NCBI GenBank assembly: GCA_036507005.1
Contig: DASXQT010000014.1
Location: 4,192 to 68,191, forward strand
DNA: 64,000 nucleotides
From: WS-2 sp036507005
GTDB taxonomy: Bacteria > Eisenbacteria > RBG-16-71-46
Direction: 5' to 3'
Shown: positions 1 to 11,277 of the stretch, piece after piece
Position numbering within the stretch: position 1 is the stretch's first letter
Layout: each line of letters opens with the position of its first letter
Notes under the pieces: generated by a model
Database searches by the model: none
What the model saw: the letters and a program-made list of their open reading frames with translations, nothing else
Told to the model about the DNA's origin: nothing
Translations under genes and position numbers: made by a program

Positions 1-2
1 AG

Positions 3-257
3 ACCGCGGGCTTCGTCAAGATCATCGCGGACGCCGGGACGGGCCAGCTGCTGGGGGCGCACATCCTCGGCGCGAAGGCCAGCGAGCTGATCCACGAGTG
101 CTCGCTCGCGATCGCGGCCGACCTCGACGCGAGCGCGCTGGCGCAGGCGATCCACGCGCACCCGACCATGAGCGAGGCGATCGGGGAGGCGGCGGAGGAC
201 ACCGAGGGCATGGCGATCCATCTGATGAGGCAGGAGGTCCGGGCCGCGGCGCGTTAG
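3..257 (+). CDS. lpdA: Dihydrolipoyl dehydrogenase, C-terminal end (partial)
   Basis: The gene enters from the left edge, so only the last 84 residues are visible. They form the dimerisation domain of pyridine-nucleotide disulfide oxidoreductases: TAGFVKIIADAGTGQLLGAH, then a helix ending in AIHAHPTMSEAI. The HxHPTxSE block carries the catalytic His-Glu pair of dihydrolipoamide dehydrogenase (E3), which reoxidises the lipoyl group of 2-oxoacid dehydrogenase or glycine cleavage complexes. HAHPT instead of the glutathione reductase form supports lpd. The FAD and NAD domains lie outside the window, so mercuric reductase-like relatives are less likely but not excluded. Confidence 0.88.
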   Translation, partial: TAGFVKIIADAGTGQLLGAHILGAKASELIHECSLAIAADLDASALAQAIHAHPTMSEAIGEAAEDTEGMAIHLMRQEVRAAAR

Positions 258-373
258 CCCGGATCCGACATGAGCTCGCGCCCCGCGATCGCGCGCCCCT
301 CCCACGCGCGGAGCCCGGGCGGCGCGCCACGAGGCGCATCGTGAGCAGTGCTCCGGTCGGCGGGGAGACCAGC

Positions 374-1144
374 ATGGGAGTGGTGGTCAGGTCGGCCACG
401 GATCTGGGGCTCAAGCGCTCCCAGAACGAGGACAGCCTCGTGGTCTGGATTCCGGCCGCGCGCGAGGAGCGGATGCGGCGCGGGGCGCTGCTCGTGGTGG
501 CCGACGGCATGGGGGGCTCGCGCGCCGGCGAGGTGGCGAGCCGGCTCGCGGTCCAGACCGTGCTGCGCTGCTACCGCGACGCGCCGGGCCAGGACCTGCT
601 CGAGGACCTGCACCACGCGATCGACACCGCGAACCAGGTGGTGCACGCCGAGAGCGTGGCCCATCCCTCGTTCGGGGGCATGGGGACCACCTGCACCGCC
701 GTGGTGATGCGCGACGGCGACGCCTACGTGGCCCACGTCGGCGACAGCCGCGCCTACCTGGTGGGAGGCGGCCGCATCCGCCAGCTCACCCGCGACCACT
801 CGCTGGTGGCCCAGCTCGTGCGCGAAGGGCAGCTCACCTCCGATCAGGCCCGGGTGGACCCGCGGCGCAACGTGGTGACGCGCAGCGTGGGCGTGGCCGC
901 GCACGTGGAGATCGACGCCGAGCACGAGCCCGGGTCCTTGCGCCCCGGGGACACCATCTTGATCTGCTCGGACGGCCTGCACGGGCTGCTGGACGTGGAG
1001 GAGCTCGCCGCCCTGGCGGGCGCTCCCGACCTGGAGCAGGCCTGCCGCGACGCGATCGCGCTCGCCAACCGGCGGGGTGGGCCCGACAACATCACGCTGA
1101 TCCTGGCCCGCGTGGTCGCCGAGGACGCCGGCGCCGCGTCCTGA
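374..1144 (+). CDS. PP2C-family protein Ser/Thr phosphatase (PrpC/Stp-like)
   Basis: 256-residue single-domain metal-dependent phosphatase. Visible motifs in order are RSQNED (metal Asp at residue 20), VVADGMGGS (metal Asp 44), AHVGDSRAYL, TRDHS, ICSDGLHGLL and GGPDNITL, the full bacterial PP2C set, so it should be active and Mn2+/Mg2+ dependent. Such enzymes reverse Hanks-type kinase phosphorylation. No kinase gene is adjacent. I chose ATG 374 because GGGGAG lies 6 nt upstream and the fold begins at once. An in-frame GTG at 341 would add 11 residues. The C-terminus has no membrane segment, so it is cytoplasmic. Confidence 0.9.
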   Translation: MGVVVRSATDLGLKRSQNEDSLVVWIPAAREERMRRGALLVVADGMGGSRAGEVASRLAVQTVLRCYRDAPGQDLLEDLHHAIDTANQVVHAESVAHPSFGGMGTTCTAVVMRDGDAYVAHVGDSRAYLVGGGRIRQLTRDHSLVAQLVREGQLTSDQARVDPRRNVVTRSVGVAAHVEIDAEHEPGSLRPGDTILICSDGLHGLLDVEELAALAGAPDLEQACRDAIALANRRGGPDNITLILARVVAEDAGAAS

Positions 1145-1220
1145 GCCGCGTCGATTCGCGGGCTGCGGCACCGGCGACGGCCCTGCAAGATCGGCCGCGC
1201 CGGGCCGATAACCATTTCCT

Positions 1221-1577
1221 ATGGAGCAGCCGGTTCTCGTGACGGCGCCGCCGCCCCCGCAGCGGCTTCAGTTCCCGGTCTGGGGCGTGATCCTGGTCCT
1301 GGTCGGGGCGCTGTTCCTCGCCGCCCAGCAGGGGCACGTGCACATCGGCCCTTTCCTCCTGCGCTGGTGGCCGCTGGTGCTGATCGCGGTGGGCGGCACG
1401 TACATGGTGAACGAGCGGCGCGTGCTGAGCCCGGGGATCACCGCGGTCCTGGCCGGCGGGTTCCTGCTGTTCTTCACGCTCGGCGCGCTGAAGTGGCGCC
1501 TGCTCTGGAAGATCTGGCCGCTGGTGGTGATCGCGGCGGGCATCTCGATGCTGGTGGGGGCCCGCCGCAGGCCGTAG
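1221..1577 (+). CDS. Small multi-pass membrane protein (LiaF-TM / DUF5668-like)
   Basis: 118 residues with three to four hydrophobic segments (about 20-37, 45-62, 68-87 and 93-111) separated by short basic turns, ending in GARRRP. The alternating W-P-L/V-L-I-A-G pattern (RWWPLVLIAVGG, KIWPLVVIAAGI) is the internal repeat of the LiaF transmembrane domain / DUF5668 family, often linked to envelope-stress regulators. No soluble LiaF domain follows. There is no Shine-Dalgarno sequence. A GATAAC hexamer at 1207-1212 lies only 8 nt before ATG, so the message may be leaderless. Confidence 0.65.
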   Translation: MEQPVLVTAPPPPQRLQFPVWGVILVLVGALFLAAQQGHVHIGPFLLRWWPLVLIAVGGTYMVNERRVLSPGITAVLAGGFLLFFTLGALKWRLLWKIWPLVVIAAGISMLVGARRRP

Positions 1578-1584
1578 CCGCCGG

Positions 1585-1614
1585 TTGACAGGGCCGCGGA
1601 ACGATTCCTATTTT
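1585..1614 (+). promoter_or_regulatory. Sigma-70-like promoter for the MOSC gene
   Basis: TTGACA at 1585-1590, an 18-nt spacer and TATTTT at 1609-1614. The -35 is perfect and the -10 matches 5 of 6 by consensus class, an AT-rich patch in GC-rich surroundings. Expected start near 1621, about 30 nt before the chosen GTG. Confidence 0.5.
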
Positions 1615-1650
1615 CGCTCGTCCCACACCGATGCCTCGGAGGCTTCGCCC

Positions 1651-2085
1651 GTGCCCGCAACCGTCGTCGCGCTCCATCTCTGCAAGCGTAGCCGCGACCC
1701 GCTCGTCCCGGTGTCGCGCGTGAACGCCGTGGTCGAGACCGGGCTCGAGGGCGACCGCCACGGAAAGCGCGGCAGCCGCCGCCAGGTGCTGCTGGTCGAG
1801 CAGGAGGTGCTGGACGAGTTCGGCCTGGCCCCCGGCGCGATCCGCGAGCAGGTGACGGTGCGCGGGCTCGATCTCGACAAGCTCGTCTTCGGCGCGCGCA
1901 TCCGCGTGGGCGGGGCGCTGCTCGAGGTGGCCGGTCCCTGCGACCCCTGCGCGCGCATGGACGAGGTGAGGCCCGGCCTCCAGACGGCGCTCGAGGGCCG
2001 GCGCGGCCGGTTCGTGCGCGTGGTCGAGGCCGGCTCGTTCGCGGTCGGCGACGCGCTCCAGGTGGAGCCGCCCGCGGCGCCCTGA
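1651..2085 (+). CDS. MOSC domain-containing protein
   Basis: 144 residues forming one MOSC domain, the fold at the C-terminus of molybdenum cofactor sulfurases and in YiiM/mARC-type proteins. Diagnostic pieces are GLEGDRHGKRGSRRQVLLVE near the N-terminus and the late GPCDPCARMDEVRPGLQ block with the conserved Cys. Stand-alone MOSC proteins are thought to handle sulfur on molybdopterin-type cofactors. The substrate here is unknown. GTG 1651 is preferred over the upstream TTG 1585 because GGAGG precedes it by 8 nt, the TTG lies inside the -35 element, and homology starts at PATVVALHL. Confidence 0.8.
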   Translation: MPATVVALHLCKRSRDPLVPVSRVNAVVETGLEGDRHGKRGSRRQVLLVEQEVLDEFGLAPGAIREQVTVRGLDLDKLVFGARIRVGGALLEVAGPCDPCARMDEVRPGLQTALEGRRGRFVRVVEAGSFAVGDALQVEPPAAP

Positions 2086-2147
2086 GGCGCCGGCCTCGTG
2101 CGATCGCGGCGGCGCCCGGATCGCGAGCGCCCCAGCGGAGGTCTGGA

Positions 2148-3449
2148 CTGCAGCGCACCATCTCCGGGACCCTGCTCTTCGCCGCGGTCGCGGTGCTCGC
2201 CACCTCGGCGCTCTCCTTCCTCTCGTACCGCGGCGTGCGCGGGGCGCTCCAGGCGGACTTCGAGCGCCGGCTCTCGAATGCCGCGGCCGCCACCGCCTCG
2301 CAGATCGGCCCCCAGGACATCGCCGACGCGCACCGGCTGGGCGAGGAGGGCACGGGCTACGCCAACCTCCAGGTGCAGCTCGAGGCGCTGCGCGCCACCA
2401 CCGGGCTCGCCAACGCCTCGCTCTTCGACTCGGCGCGCATCGTGGTCTACGACTGCCGCGGCGCGGAGTTCCAGCGCGAGCCGACGCGGCTCGACAGCCT
2501 GGCGCCCGCGTCGGTCGCCCGGGCGCTCGCGGGGCGGGTGGTGGTGACCGGGCCCTACGTGCTCTCCGGCTCCTCGTTTCGCGCCGGGCTGGCTCCGGTC
2601 CCGGGGCGCGCCGGGGGCGTGGCGGGCGTGGTCGCGGTCGAGGGGCGCGAGGACCACCTGCCGGTGCTGGCGCGGTTCCGCCGCGCGCTCGCGCTGACCG
2701 CGATCGTGATCGCGCTCGCGGTCGCGATCCTGGCCGCGCTCCGCATCCGCGGCGGGCTCGCGGCCGAGCGCCTCGAGCGCCGGCTCGCGCGCGCCGAGAA
2801 CCTCGCGGCCATGGGCCGCCTCACCGCGACGCTGGCGCACGAGATCCGCAACCCGCTCGCCATCATCCGCGGCTCGGCGCAGCGCCTGGGGAAGCTCGAG
2901 CCCGAGGCCCAGCGCATGGCGGGCTTCATCGTCGAGGAGACCGACCGGCTCTCGCGCACGGTGGCGCGCTACCTCCAGTTCGCGCGCGCCGAGGTGAACG
3001 CGGACGAGGCGGGCGATGCGGCGGCCGCGCTGCGCGCCACGCTCGACCTGCTCGAAGGGGAGTGCCGCGACCGCAAGGTCACGGTCGAGCGCCGCGACCT
3101 CGATGCCCCGGCCCCGGTCGCGCTCGACCCCGAGTCGCTGAAGCAGGTCTACCTCAACCTGATCCTGAACGCGCTCGAGGCCATGTCCGAGGGCGGAAAC
3201 CTGTCCCTCGCGCGCGCCGAGCGCGGCGGCCGGTTCGAGTTCACGATCACCGACGATGGCGCGGGGGTGGCCCCCGACATCCTGAAGCGGCTCGGCGACC
3301 CGTTCTTCACCACCAAGGCGAAGGGCTCGGGGCTGGGTCTCTTTCTCACCCGAAGGCTGGTACAGTCCGCGGGCGGCGATCTGGAGATCCGCCCCGAGCC
3401 GGGCCGCGGCACCACCTGCGTGGTGCGCCTCCCGCGGCGCAAGGAGTGA
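2148..3449 (+). CDS. Membrane sensor histidine kinase (NtrB/AtoS-like), CTG start
   Basis: Sensor kinase with two membrane segments bracketing a ~130-residue periplasmic sensing region, then HisKA (H in LAHEIRNP near residue 231), N-box NLILNALEAM, and G-boxes DDGAGVAP and KGSGLGLFL. No HAMP or PAS is obvious. It precedes an NtrC-type regulator by 44 nt and should phosphorylate it. The first ATG/GTG/TTG in frame is GTG 2193, which would cut into the first membrane helix. A CTG at 2148 sits 6 nt after GGAGG (2137-2141) and restores LQRTISGTLLFAAVAV, so I start there. Confidence 0.82.
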   Translation: MQRTISGTLLFAAVAVLATSALSFLSYRGVRGALQADFERRLSNAAAATASQIGPQDIADAHRLGEEGTGYANLQVQLEALRATTGLANASLFDSARIVVYDCRGAEFQREPTRLDSLAPASVARALAGRVVVTGPYVLSGSSFRAGLAPVPGRAGGVAGVVAVEGREDHLPVLARFRRALALTAIVIALAVAILAALRIRGGLAAERLERRLARAENLAAMGRLTATLAHEIRNPLAIIRGSAQRLGKLEPEAQRMAGFIVEETDRLSRTVARYLQFARAEVNADEAGDAAAALRATLDLLEGECRDRKVTVERRDLDAPAPVALDPESLKQVYLNLILNALEAMSEGGNLSLARAERGGRFEFTITDDGAGVAPDILKRLGDPFFTTKAKGSGLGLFLTRRLVQSAGGDLEIRPEPGRGTTCVVRLPRRKE

Positions 3450-3493
3450 GTCGCCCGCCGCGCCGCGCCGCGCCCCGATCCGGAGGATGATCC

Positions 3494-4980
<1,487 letters not shown>

Positions 4981-4984
<4 letters not shown>

Positions 4985-5643
4985 GCCTCCTGCGCGGGCT
5001 CCTGTTCGACAACCTCGGCTTGAAGCTGGTGGCGCTGCTACTCGCGGTGCTGGTCTACCTCAACGTCTACACCGACCGCCCCGCGACCATGACCGTGAGC
5101 TTCCCGATCTCGCTCGTCGACCTGGCCGACTCGCTGTCGCTGGTCGGGCCGGTTCCGGCCGCGGTCCAGGCCGAGATCCGCGGCACCGGCAAGCAGCTCA
5201 TCCGGCTCAGGCTCACCGAGCCGCAGCTCGTGGTGTCGCTCGCGGGCGTCCAGCCGGGGCGCTTCGAGCGCGCGATCGGCGCCGCCGACCTGCCGCTCCA
5301 GGAGGGGCTCGAGGTCGAGCGCCTGGTCGGCCCGCGCATGCTCTCGCTCGACATCGACCGCCGGCTCACGCGGCGCCTGCCGGTGGCGGTGCGCCTCGAG
5401 TGGGCGCCCGCATTGGGTTCGATCTCCGCCTTGGGCATCGCGCTCGAGCCCGAGTCGGTGACGGTGAGCGGGCCGGCGCGGGTGGTGGCGAGGGTGGACA
5501 GCGTGCGCCTCGCCGCGGTGCACGTGGACGGCAGGCGCGACACGGTGCGGGCTCAGGTCGGCCCCGAGGCCCTGCCCGAGCGCTGCACGATCGAGCCGCC
5601 GTTCGTGGGCGTCACGGTGATTCTGAACCGCGCGGGCTCGTGA
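4981..5643 (+). CDS. YbbR/CdaR-like membrane-anchored protein
   Basis: 220 residues: short cytoplasmic N-terminus, one membrane helix (about 13-29, LGLKLVALLLAVLVYLNVY), then extracytoplasmic beta-rich YbbR-type repeats. Typical boundaries are VSFPISLVDL, AEIRGTGKQLIRL, and PESVTVSGPARVVARVDSV near 155-175. In Firmicutes YbbR (CdaR) sits with the c-di-AMP cyclase CdaA and modulates it. No cyclase is adjacent here, so that role cannot be assumed. It overlaps the regulator gene by 4 nt and is probably co-translated with it. Confidence 0.78.
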
Positions 5644-6131
5644 GCGCGGCGGCGCGCCGCGCCCGCCGCTGCCATCGAAAAGAAGGGAGCGCCCGGGTTC
5701 TCGACGCCCGCGCGCTCCGCGATGCGAGTTGAGGCGGGGTACGAGGCCGCGCTGGAGGTGGCAGGCTCGGATGGAAGGACGCGTTACCTCGCGTCCCCGC
5801 CGCACGCGAGAGACCGCAAGCCATGTGCCAGACCGGGCCGCGGCATATCGCCCGGTGGGCGCCCCAGGAATCTCGGCCCTCTGCGCCGCCCAGGGTGCCG
5901 CGAGCCACTCACCCTCGCAAAATGCCGCGGCGGCCGCTCCTGCGATCCGCAAGCCGACCGCGAATCCCTGCACGGTCGCTTCCACCGCGGAAGCCCGGCC
6001 CCAGCTCGGAGGCGCGCCGATCCCGGGCGACGCCCGGGGCTCGAGGAGGCTCAAGCCGCGGCTTCGCCCGGACGATAGGAATGTCGCGAGGTGGCGTGGC
6101 GATCGATGTCGGAGGATCAATTGGCGGGCTC
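5644..6131 (+). other. Non-coding stretch between ybbR and the rho promoter
   Basis: About 490 nt with no open frame of convincing composition on either strand. GC is somewhat lower than in the flanking genes. A GC-only self-complementary patch just after the ybbR stop (5645-5670) could act as a weak terminator. No riboswitch class was recognised. Confidence 0.5.
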
Positions 6132-6160
6132 TTGACACCCGCACTCGGGCCACCTAATCT
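6132..6160 (+). promoter_or_regulatory. Sigma-70-like promoter upstream of rho
   Basis: TTGACA at 6132-6137, 17-nt spacer, TAATCT at 6155-6160. This is close to consensus and implies a leader of about 320 nt before rho. Rho is autoregulated through its leader in several bacteria, so the long untranslated region may matter. Confidence 0.6.
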
Positions 6161-6486
6161 CAATTCAGTGAGCCGAACACAGGGGTGCCTGTGGGCGCCG
6201 CCGGCTCGACCCAGTGATACGCCCCCCAACCCCGGGCGCGCTGGCCTTCCCAGGAGCCAACCGATCGACTCCAGCCGCTCCGCGGCTTTCGTTCGACGGA
6301 TCAATCCACGCGAGGATTCGTTCGCGGCTTGCGCGACTGATACGACCCTCATCCATGTGAAGCTGTCCTGACAGGAGCCCCCGCGGGCCAGGGAAAGACC
6401 CGCGACTCAGAACCGAACTCCGCCGCCCTCCGCCACCCCGACGAAACCCCGGCGACGGCGCCACAACTCTCGAAGGCGAGACCACC

Positions 6487-7794
<1,308 letters not shown>

Positions 7795-7800
7795 GGAGAC

Positions 7801-7918
7801 GGTCGGGCCTGGGCCCACGGAATCGTGGCCGACTCCCGACCGCACCGGAACGCGAACGCGGGGACGACCGTCGTCGCCCCCGCGCCCGTGGCGGCGGCCC
7901 TGGGAGCGCTGCGCTCCC
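7801..7918. terminator. Hairpins between convergent rho and subtilase genes
   Basis: Three hairpins in tandem: a 7-bp outer stem 7801-7807/7835-7841 enclosing CCAC/GTGG, a GC stem 7858-7868/7870-7883, and a perfect 7-bp stem 7902-7908/7912-7918 with a 3-nt loop. There is no T-tract. Position between convergent stops suggests a bidirectional barrier or 3' end protection, not a classical intrinsic terminator. Confidence 0.5.
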
Positions 7919-7930
7919 GGACTCGGGCCC

Positions 7931-10900
7931 CTACCGGATCACCGTGACCCTCCGGCTCTGCGTCACGGGGCCGGCGCGGAATCTCAGGTGGTAGATGCCG
8001 GGCTCGACACGCCTGCCGTCGCGGTCCGTGCCGTCCCAATCCACGGCGTGGCGCCCCGCCGGCTCGCGGGCCTCGTGCAGGGTCCGCACCAGCCGCCCCC
8101 CGAGGTCGTGGAGCGCGAGCGTGACGGGAACCGGTCCCCCCCGCGCCACATCCGATCCGATCGAGTACTCGAACCGCGTCCGGCTCCTCACCGGATTCGG
8201 GCTCGGGCTCGCAGCAAATGTCGCCGCCGCGCCCGTGAAGCTCGCCGCCACCGGCCCGTTCCAGATCGAGCCGCCGCCCATGCGGTGGAGCTGGACCCAG
8301 TAGGTGTAGGTGCGGCCGGGGACGACGCCCGAGTCGAGGTATTCGAGGCCCGGGCTCGACACGGCAATCGGCTCCGGCGTCAGCAGCACCCGCGTTCCGA
8401 AGTCGGAGGAGAGCGAGCGGTAGATGGAGGCCGTGAGCCCCGGCTCGTCACGCAGCAGCTCGAGCACGATCCGCACGCCGGCTTCCTCCGCCGCGGCCGC
8501 GAGCGTGGCGACCTCGACCGCGACCAGATCCCGCTCGGGGATCCAGAGCGTGACCGGAACTTCTCCGCCCTCGACCATGGGCTGGGGCATCGGGGCGTGG
8601 TCGGTGACGTAGGTGGTGCCGCTCGCGCTCCCCGGCGAGTCGTTCACGAACATCGAGAACCCGGTCACGCGTCCGGTGCGATTCACGAAGCCGCCGTCCA
8701 TCACCCACAGGAACCACGGCTGGCCCCTCACGGGCGGCAGGTAGGCTTCGGCCCCGTCGCCGGCGTTGAAGCCCAGCGACCAGAAGTGCTCGATCGTGCC
8801 GACCGTGGAGGTGCCGGTGTTGGGCGGCGTCGGCAGCAGCACGTGCGCGCTGTCCTGCTTGCTCTCGCCCGGTCCCAGGACCTCGAAGTTCGCCTGCCCG
8901 AGCGCGCCGGGGTCGTAATTCAGATCGGCCCCGACCCGCACCGTGAGGTCGTTGTCCGGCGTGTTGTGGACCAGGCTGTAGAACACGGTGGCGACCCGCG
9001 CCAGTTGGCCGTAATCGGCGGGCACGGGAGGCTCAGGATGGGCGGCGCTCAGCAGGTCCACCCATTCGACCCGGTACCAGTAGGTCCGGCCCGGAACGAG
9101 CGCCGGGTCGGCATCCGGGTAGAGATACGGAGTGCGGTTGTCATCCCCCTGGATGGCGGGATCCCCGCTCGGAGGGATGAGGCTCGCGTTGAGCTTCGCG
9201 AACCCGCCCGGCGCCCCGCCCGCGTCGGGGGCGCGATACAGGTTGAAGCCCAGGAAGGAGTACTCGCGCTGGGTGATCCACGTGACGTCGATGCGTCCGT
9301 CCTGCGGGCGGGCGACGGCGCGGATCTGGACCACCTGCACGCCGCTCGTGCTGTTCAGCGCCTCCTTGACCGCGGCGTAGACGTCCACCTCGCCCCAGCC
9401 GCAGCTCGGGTCGTAGTTGGCATCCAGGCCGTAAGGATCCTGCCCGCGGTCCCCGGAGGCCTTTGCGGTCGGGATGTTGTGCTCCGCGGTGTTCTGGAGA
9501 ATGGTCCGGACCTGGAGCGGCGTGAGGCTCGGGTTCGCCTGGAGCACGAGCGCCACGCACCCCGAGACGCAGGGCGTGGCCATGCTGGTGCCGGAGAGCT
9601 GCTGGTAGGCGGTCCCGTCCGTGGTCGGGTCGCCAAACGCCGAGATGATGCCCGCGCCGGGAGCGACCACGCTCGGCTTCATCTCGTCGAGGTGATCGGC
9701 GTCGCCGTCGTCGTCGCGCGGGCCCTCGTTGGAGAAGCTCGTCACCACGTCGTCGGAGCGATCGAGCGTCCTCCGGTGCTCGCTGGCCCCGACCGCGATG
9801 GATTTGTCCGCCGCGGCGGGCGAGGCGATGCACTCGGTGGCGTTGTCGTTGCCGGTGGCGATGCACACGACCATCCCCGCGTCCACCGCCTGGTTGACGA
9901 TCAGGGACGAGGCGCCGGTGCCCGTGCTGGTGCCGCTCCCGCCCGCGCACTCCGTCGAGCCGAGCGACATGCTGATCACGTCGATGCCCTGCCAGATGCT
10001 GCCGGGGTGGAGGCCATCCCACAGGCGATTGCGGTTGGAGATGCACCAGTCGACCCCGCGCGTGCTGCCGCCCACGCTCGCGCCGGCGTCCGAGAGCACC
10101 TTGCAGTCCACGAGCCGCGCGCCGGGGGCGACGCCCGCGAAGAACCCGCCGAGCCCGCCGGTCCCCATCGCGGTGCCGGCCACGTGCGTCGCGTGATAGC
10201 TCGACGCCTCGCCGCCGTGATCCTGGGGGTTCGAGCTGCCGCCGGTCGGCGTCGAGCACTGAGGCTGACCGCACCAGAACTCTCCGCCGCCGAGGAACTT
10301 GCCCTTGAGGCTCTCGTGCCCCGGGTAGCCCGGGTTGACGGAATCCACGTCGTCGTTGACGCCCGTGTCCAGGATCGCGATCACGACGCCCGTGCCGTCG
10401 TAGCCCAGGTCCTGGCGCACGCTCGGGAACAGCGCGTAGTTCTCGGCCTTCGCCAGGCCCCGCGAGTCGCGGGCGCGCACCACCCGGGTGCCGTAGTGAT
10501 TGATCGCGTACTCGACCGGGATCGCCTCCACGTGCGTGACGCCCGGGAGCGCGACGATCTCCTGGATCTGGACGTAGGTGGCTCGGGACTCGATGTAGTC
10601 GATGTTCTGGAACGGCCACGCCATGGTGGCGCCGCTCCCGAGCAGGAGAGCCTCGTCGGCGCTCGTGGGGCGGCGGTCATAGGCCACGTAGATCGCATAG
10701 ATGGGATCTTCCGGATTCTCGACCCCGATGATCATCCGCTCCGAGGGGTCCCGGTCGACGAACGCGGCGCTGAAACCCTGAGTGTGGACGGCGTCGATCC
10801 GGTCATCGATCCGGTTGCGGTCCTGATCCGCCCAGGCGACGGCGCTCGAGGGCCAGAAGGCGAGCCAGGCGAGCGGGAGTGCCAGGGCGAGCGAGGCGGC

Positions 10901-10945
10901 GAGCCACGCTGGACGATTCCGAGCTGCGGGGGGAGCGAGGGACAC
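7931..10945 (-). CDS. Secreted S8 (subtilisin-like) serine protease with C-terminal FlgD-like domain
   Basis: 1004 residues. Signal peptide at residues 1-35, then a short pro-region and an S8 catalytic domain with Asp in AILDTGVN (about 190), His in HATHVAGT (about 250) and Ser in SGTSMATP (about 450), so the triad is complete. Two fibronectin-III-like stretches follow (PGRTYWYRVEWVD and PGRTYTYWVQLH), and then an ~85-residue C-terminal FlgD-type Ig domain (PNPVRSRTRFEYS ... GIYHLRFRAG ... RRVTVIR) like T9SS sorting signals. GTG 10945 is chosen for AAAGGAGG 6 nt upstream and for placing the signal peptide at the start. Likely a cell-surface or exported protease. Confidence 0.92.
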   Translation of the reverse strand: MSLAPPAARNRPAWLAASLALALPLAWLAFWPSSAVAWADQDRNRIDDRIDAVHTQGFSAAFVDRDPSERMIIGVENPEDPIYAIYVAYDRRPTSADEALLLGSGATMAWPFQNIDYIESRATYVQIQEIVALPGVTHVEAIPVEYAINHYGTRVVRARDSRGLAKAENYALFPSVRQDLGYDGTGVVIAILDTGVNDDVDSVNPGYPGHESLKGKFLGGGEFWCGQPQCSTPTGGSSNPQDHGGEASSYHATHVAGTAMGTGGLGGFFAGVAPGARLVDCKVLSDAGASVGGSTRGVDWCISNRNRLWDGLHPGSIWQGIDVISMSLGSTECAGGSGTSTGTGASSLIVNQAVDAGMVVCIATGNDNATECIASPAAADKSIAVGASEHRRTLDRSDDVVTSFSNEGPRDDDGDADHLDEMKPSVVAPGAGIISAFGDPTTDGTAYQQLSGTSMATPCVSGCVALVLQANPSLTPLQVRTILQNTAEHNIPTAKASGDRGQDPYGLDANYDPSCGWGEVDVYAAVKEALNSTSGVQVVQIRAVARPQDGRIDVTWITQREYSFLGFNLYRAPDAGGAPGGFAKLNASLIPPSGDPAIQGDDNRTPYLYPDADPALVPGRTYWYRVEWVDLLSAAHPEPPVPADYGQLARVATVFYSLVHNTPDNDLTVRVGADLNYDPGALGQANFEVLGPGESKQDSAHVLLPTPPNTGTSTVGTIEHFWSLGFNAGDGAEAYLPPVRGQPWFLWVMDGGFVNRTGRVTGFSMFVNDSPGSASGTTYVTDHAPMPQPMVEGGEVPVTLWIPERDLVAVEVATLAAAAEEAGVRIVLELLRDEPGLTASIYRSLSSDFGTRVLLTPEPIAVSSPGLEYLDSGVVPGRTYTYWVQLHRMGGGSIWNGPVAASFTGAAATFAASPSPNPVRSRTRFEYSIGSDVARGGPVPVTLALHDLGGRLVRTLHEAREPAGRHAVDWDGTDRDGRRVEPGIYHLRFRAGPVTQSRRVTVIR

Positions 10946-11004
10946 AGTTGGCCTCCTTTCCTTTCGGGCGCGGGACCGAGGGGGAGACGCCCGAACCGCG
11001 TGCG

Positions 11005-11036
11005 AGTCTCCCGCGCCGCCCTTGACCTCGGCTTGA
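11005..11036 (-). promoter_or_regulatory. TCAAG-N6-TCAAG activator-like site and -10 of the subtilase gene
   Basis: On the minus strand two TCAAG half-sites (11032-11036 and 11021-11025) are spaced 11 bp apart, one helical turn. A GAGACT hexamer (11005-11010) follows 10 nt after the second. The same arrangement precedes the secreted protein gene ending at 25848. The remaining intergenic DNA to 11277 shows nothing else convincing. Confidence 0.4.
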
Positions 11037-11277
11037 GCAGGGCCTGGGGGAGAGCCGGCCCACTCGGGAAACCTCCGCCGCCGCTTCGGCTTGGCAGCCG
11101 CGCGGGTGGCCCCCGGATCGAGCCGCAGGCGAGGTGCCAGGACCCATCGGATTGCCGGCATCCTGCGTTGCGCACACGGGGGGCGCCGCGCGGGCCTCTG
11201 CTAGAATGCCCGGCCGCCCCGCTCGTCCCGACGTGCCCGGAGCGGACCTGACGGCGTGCGAGATCGGAGGAGAGATC

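Noticed and set aside
5820..6070. Riboswitch-like segments (cobalamin or TPP) in the rho upstream region
   Set aside because: Isolated short matches only; conserved cores of these classes are not present in order.
7801..7918. Classical rho-independent terminator after rho
   Set aside because: Stems are strong but there is no T-tract on either strand; reported only as hairpins.
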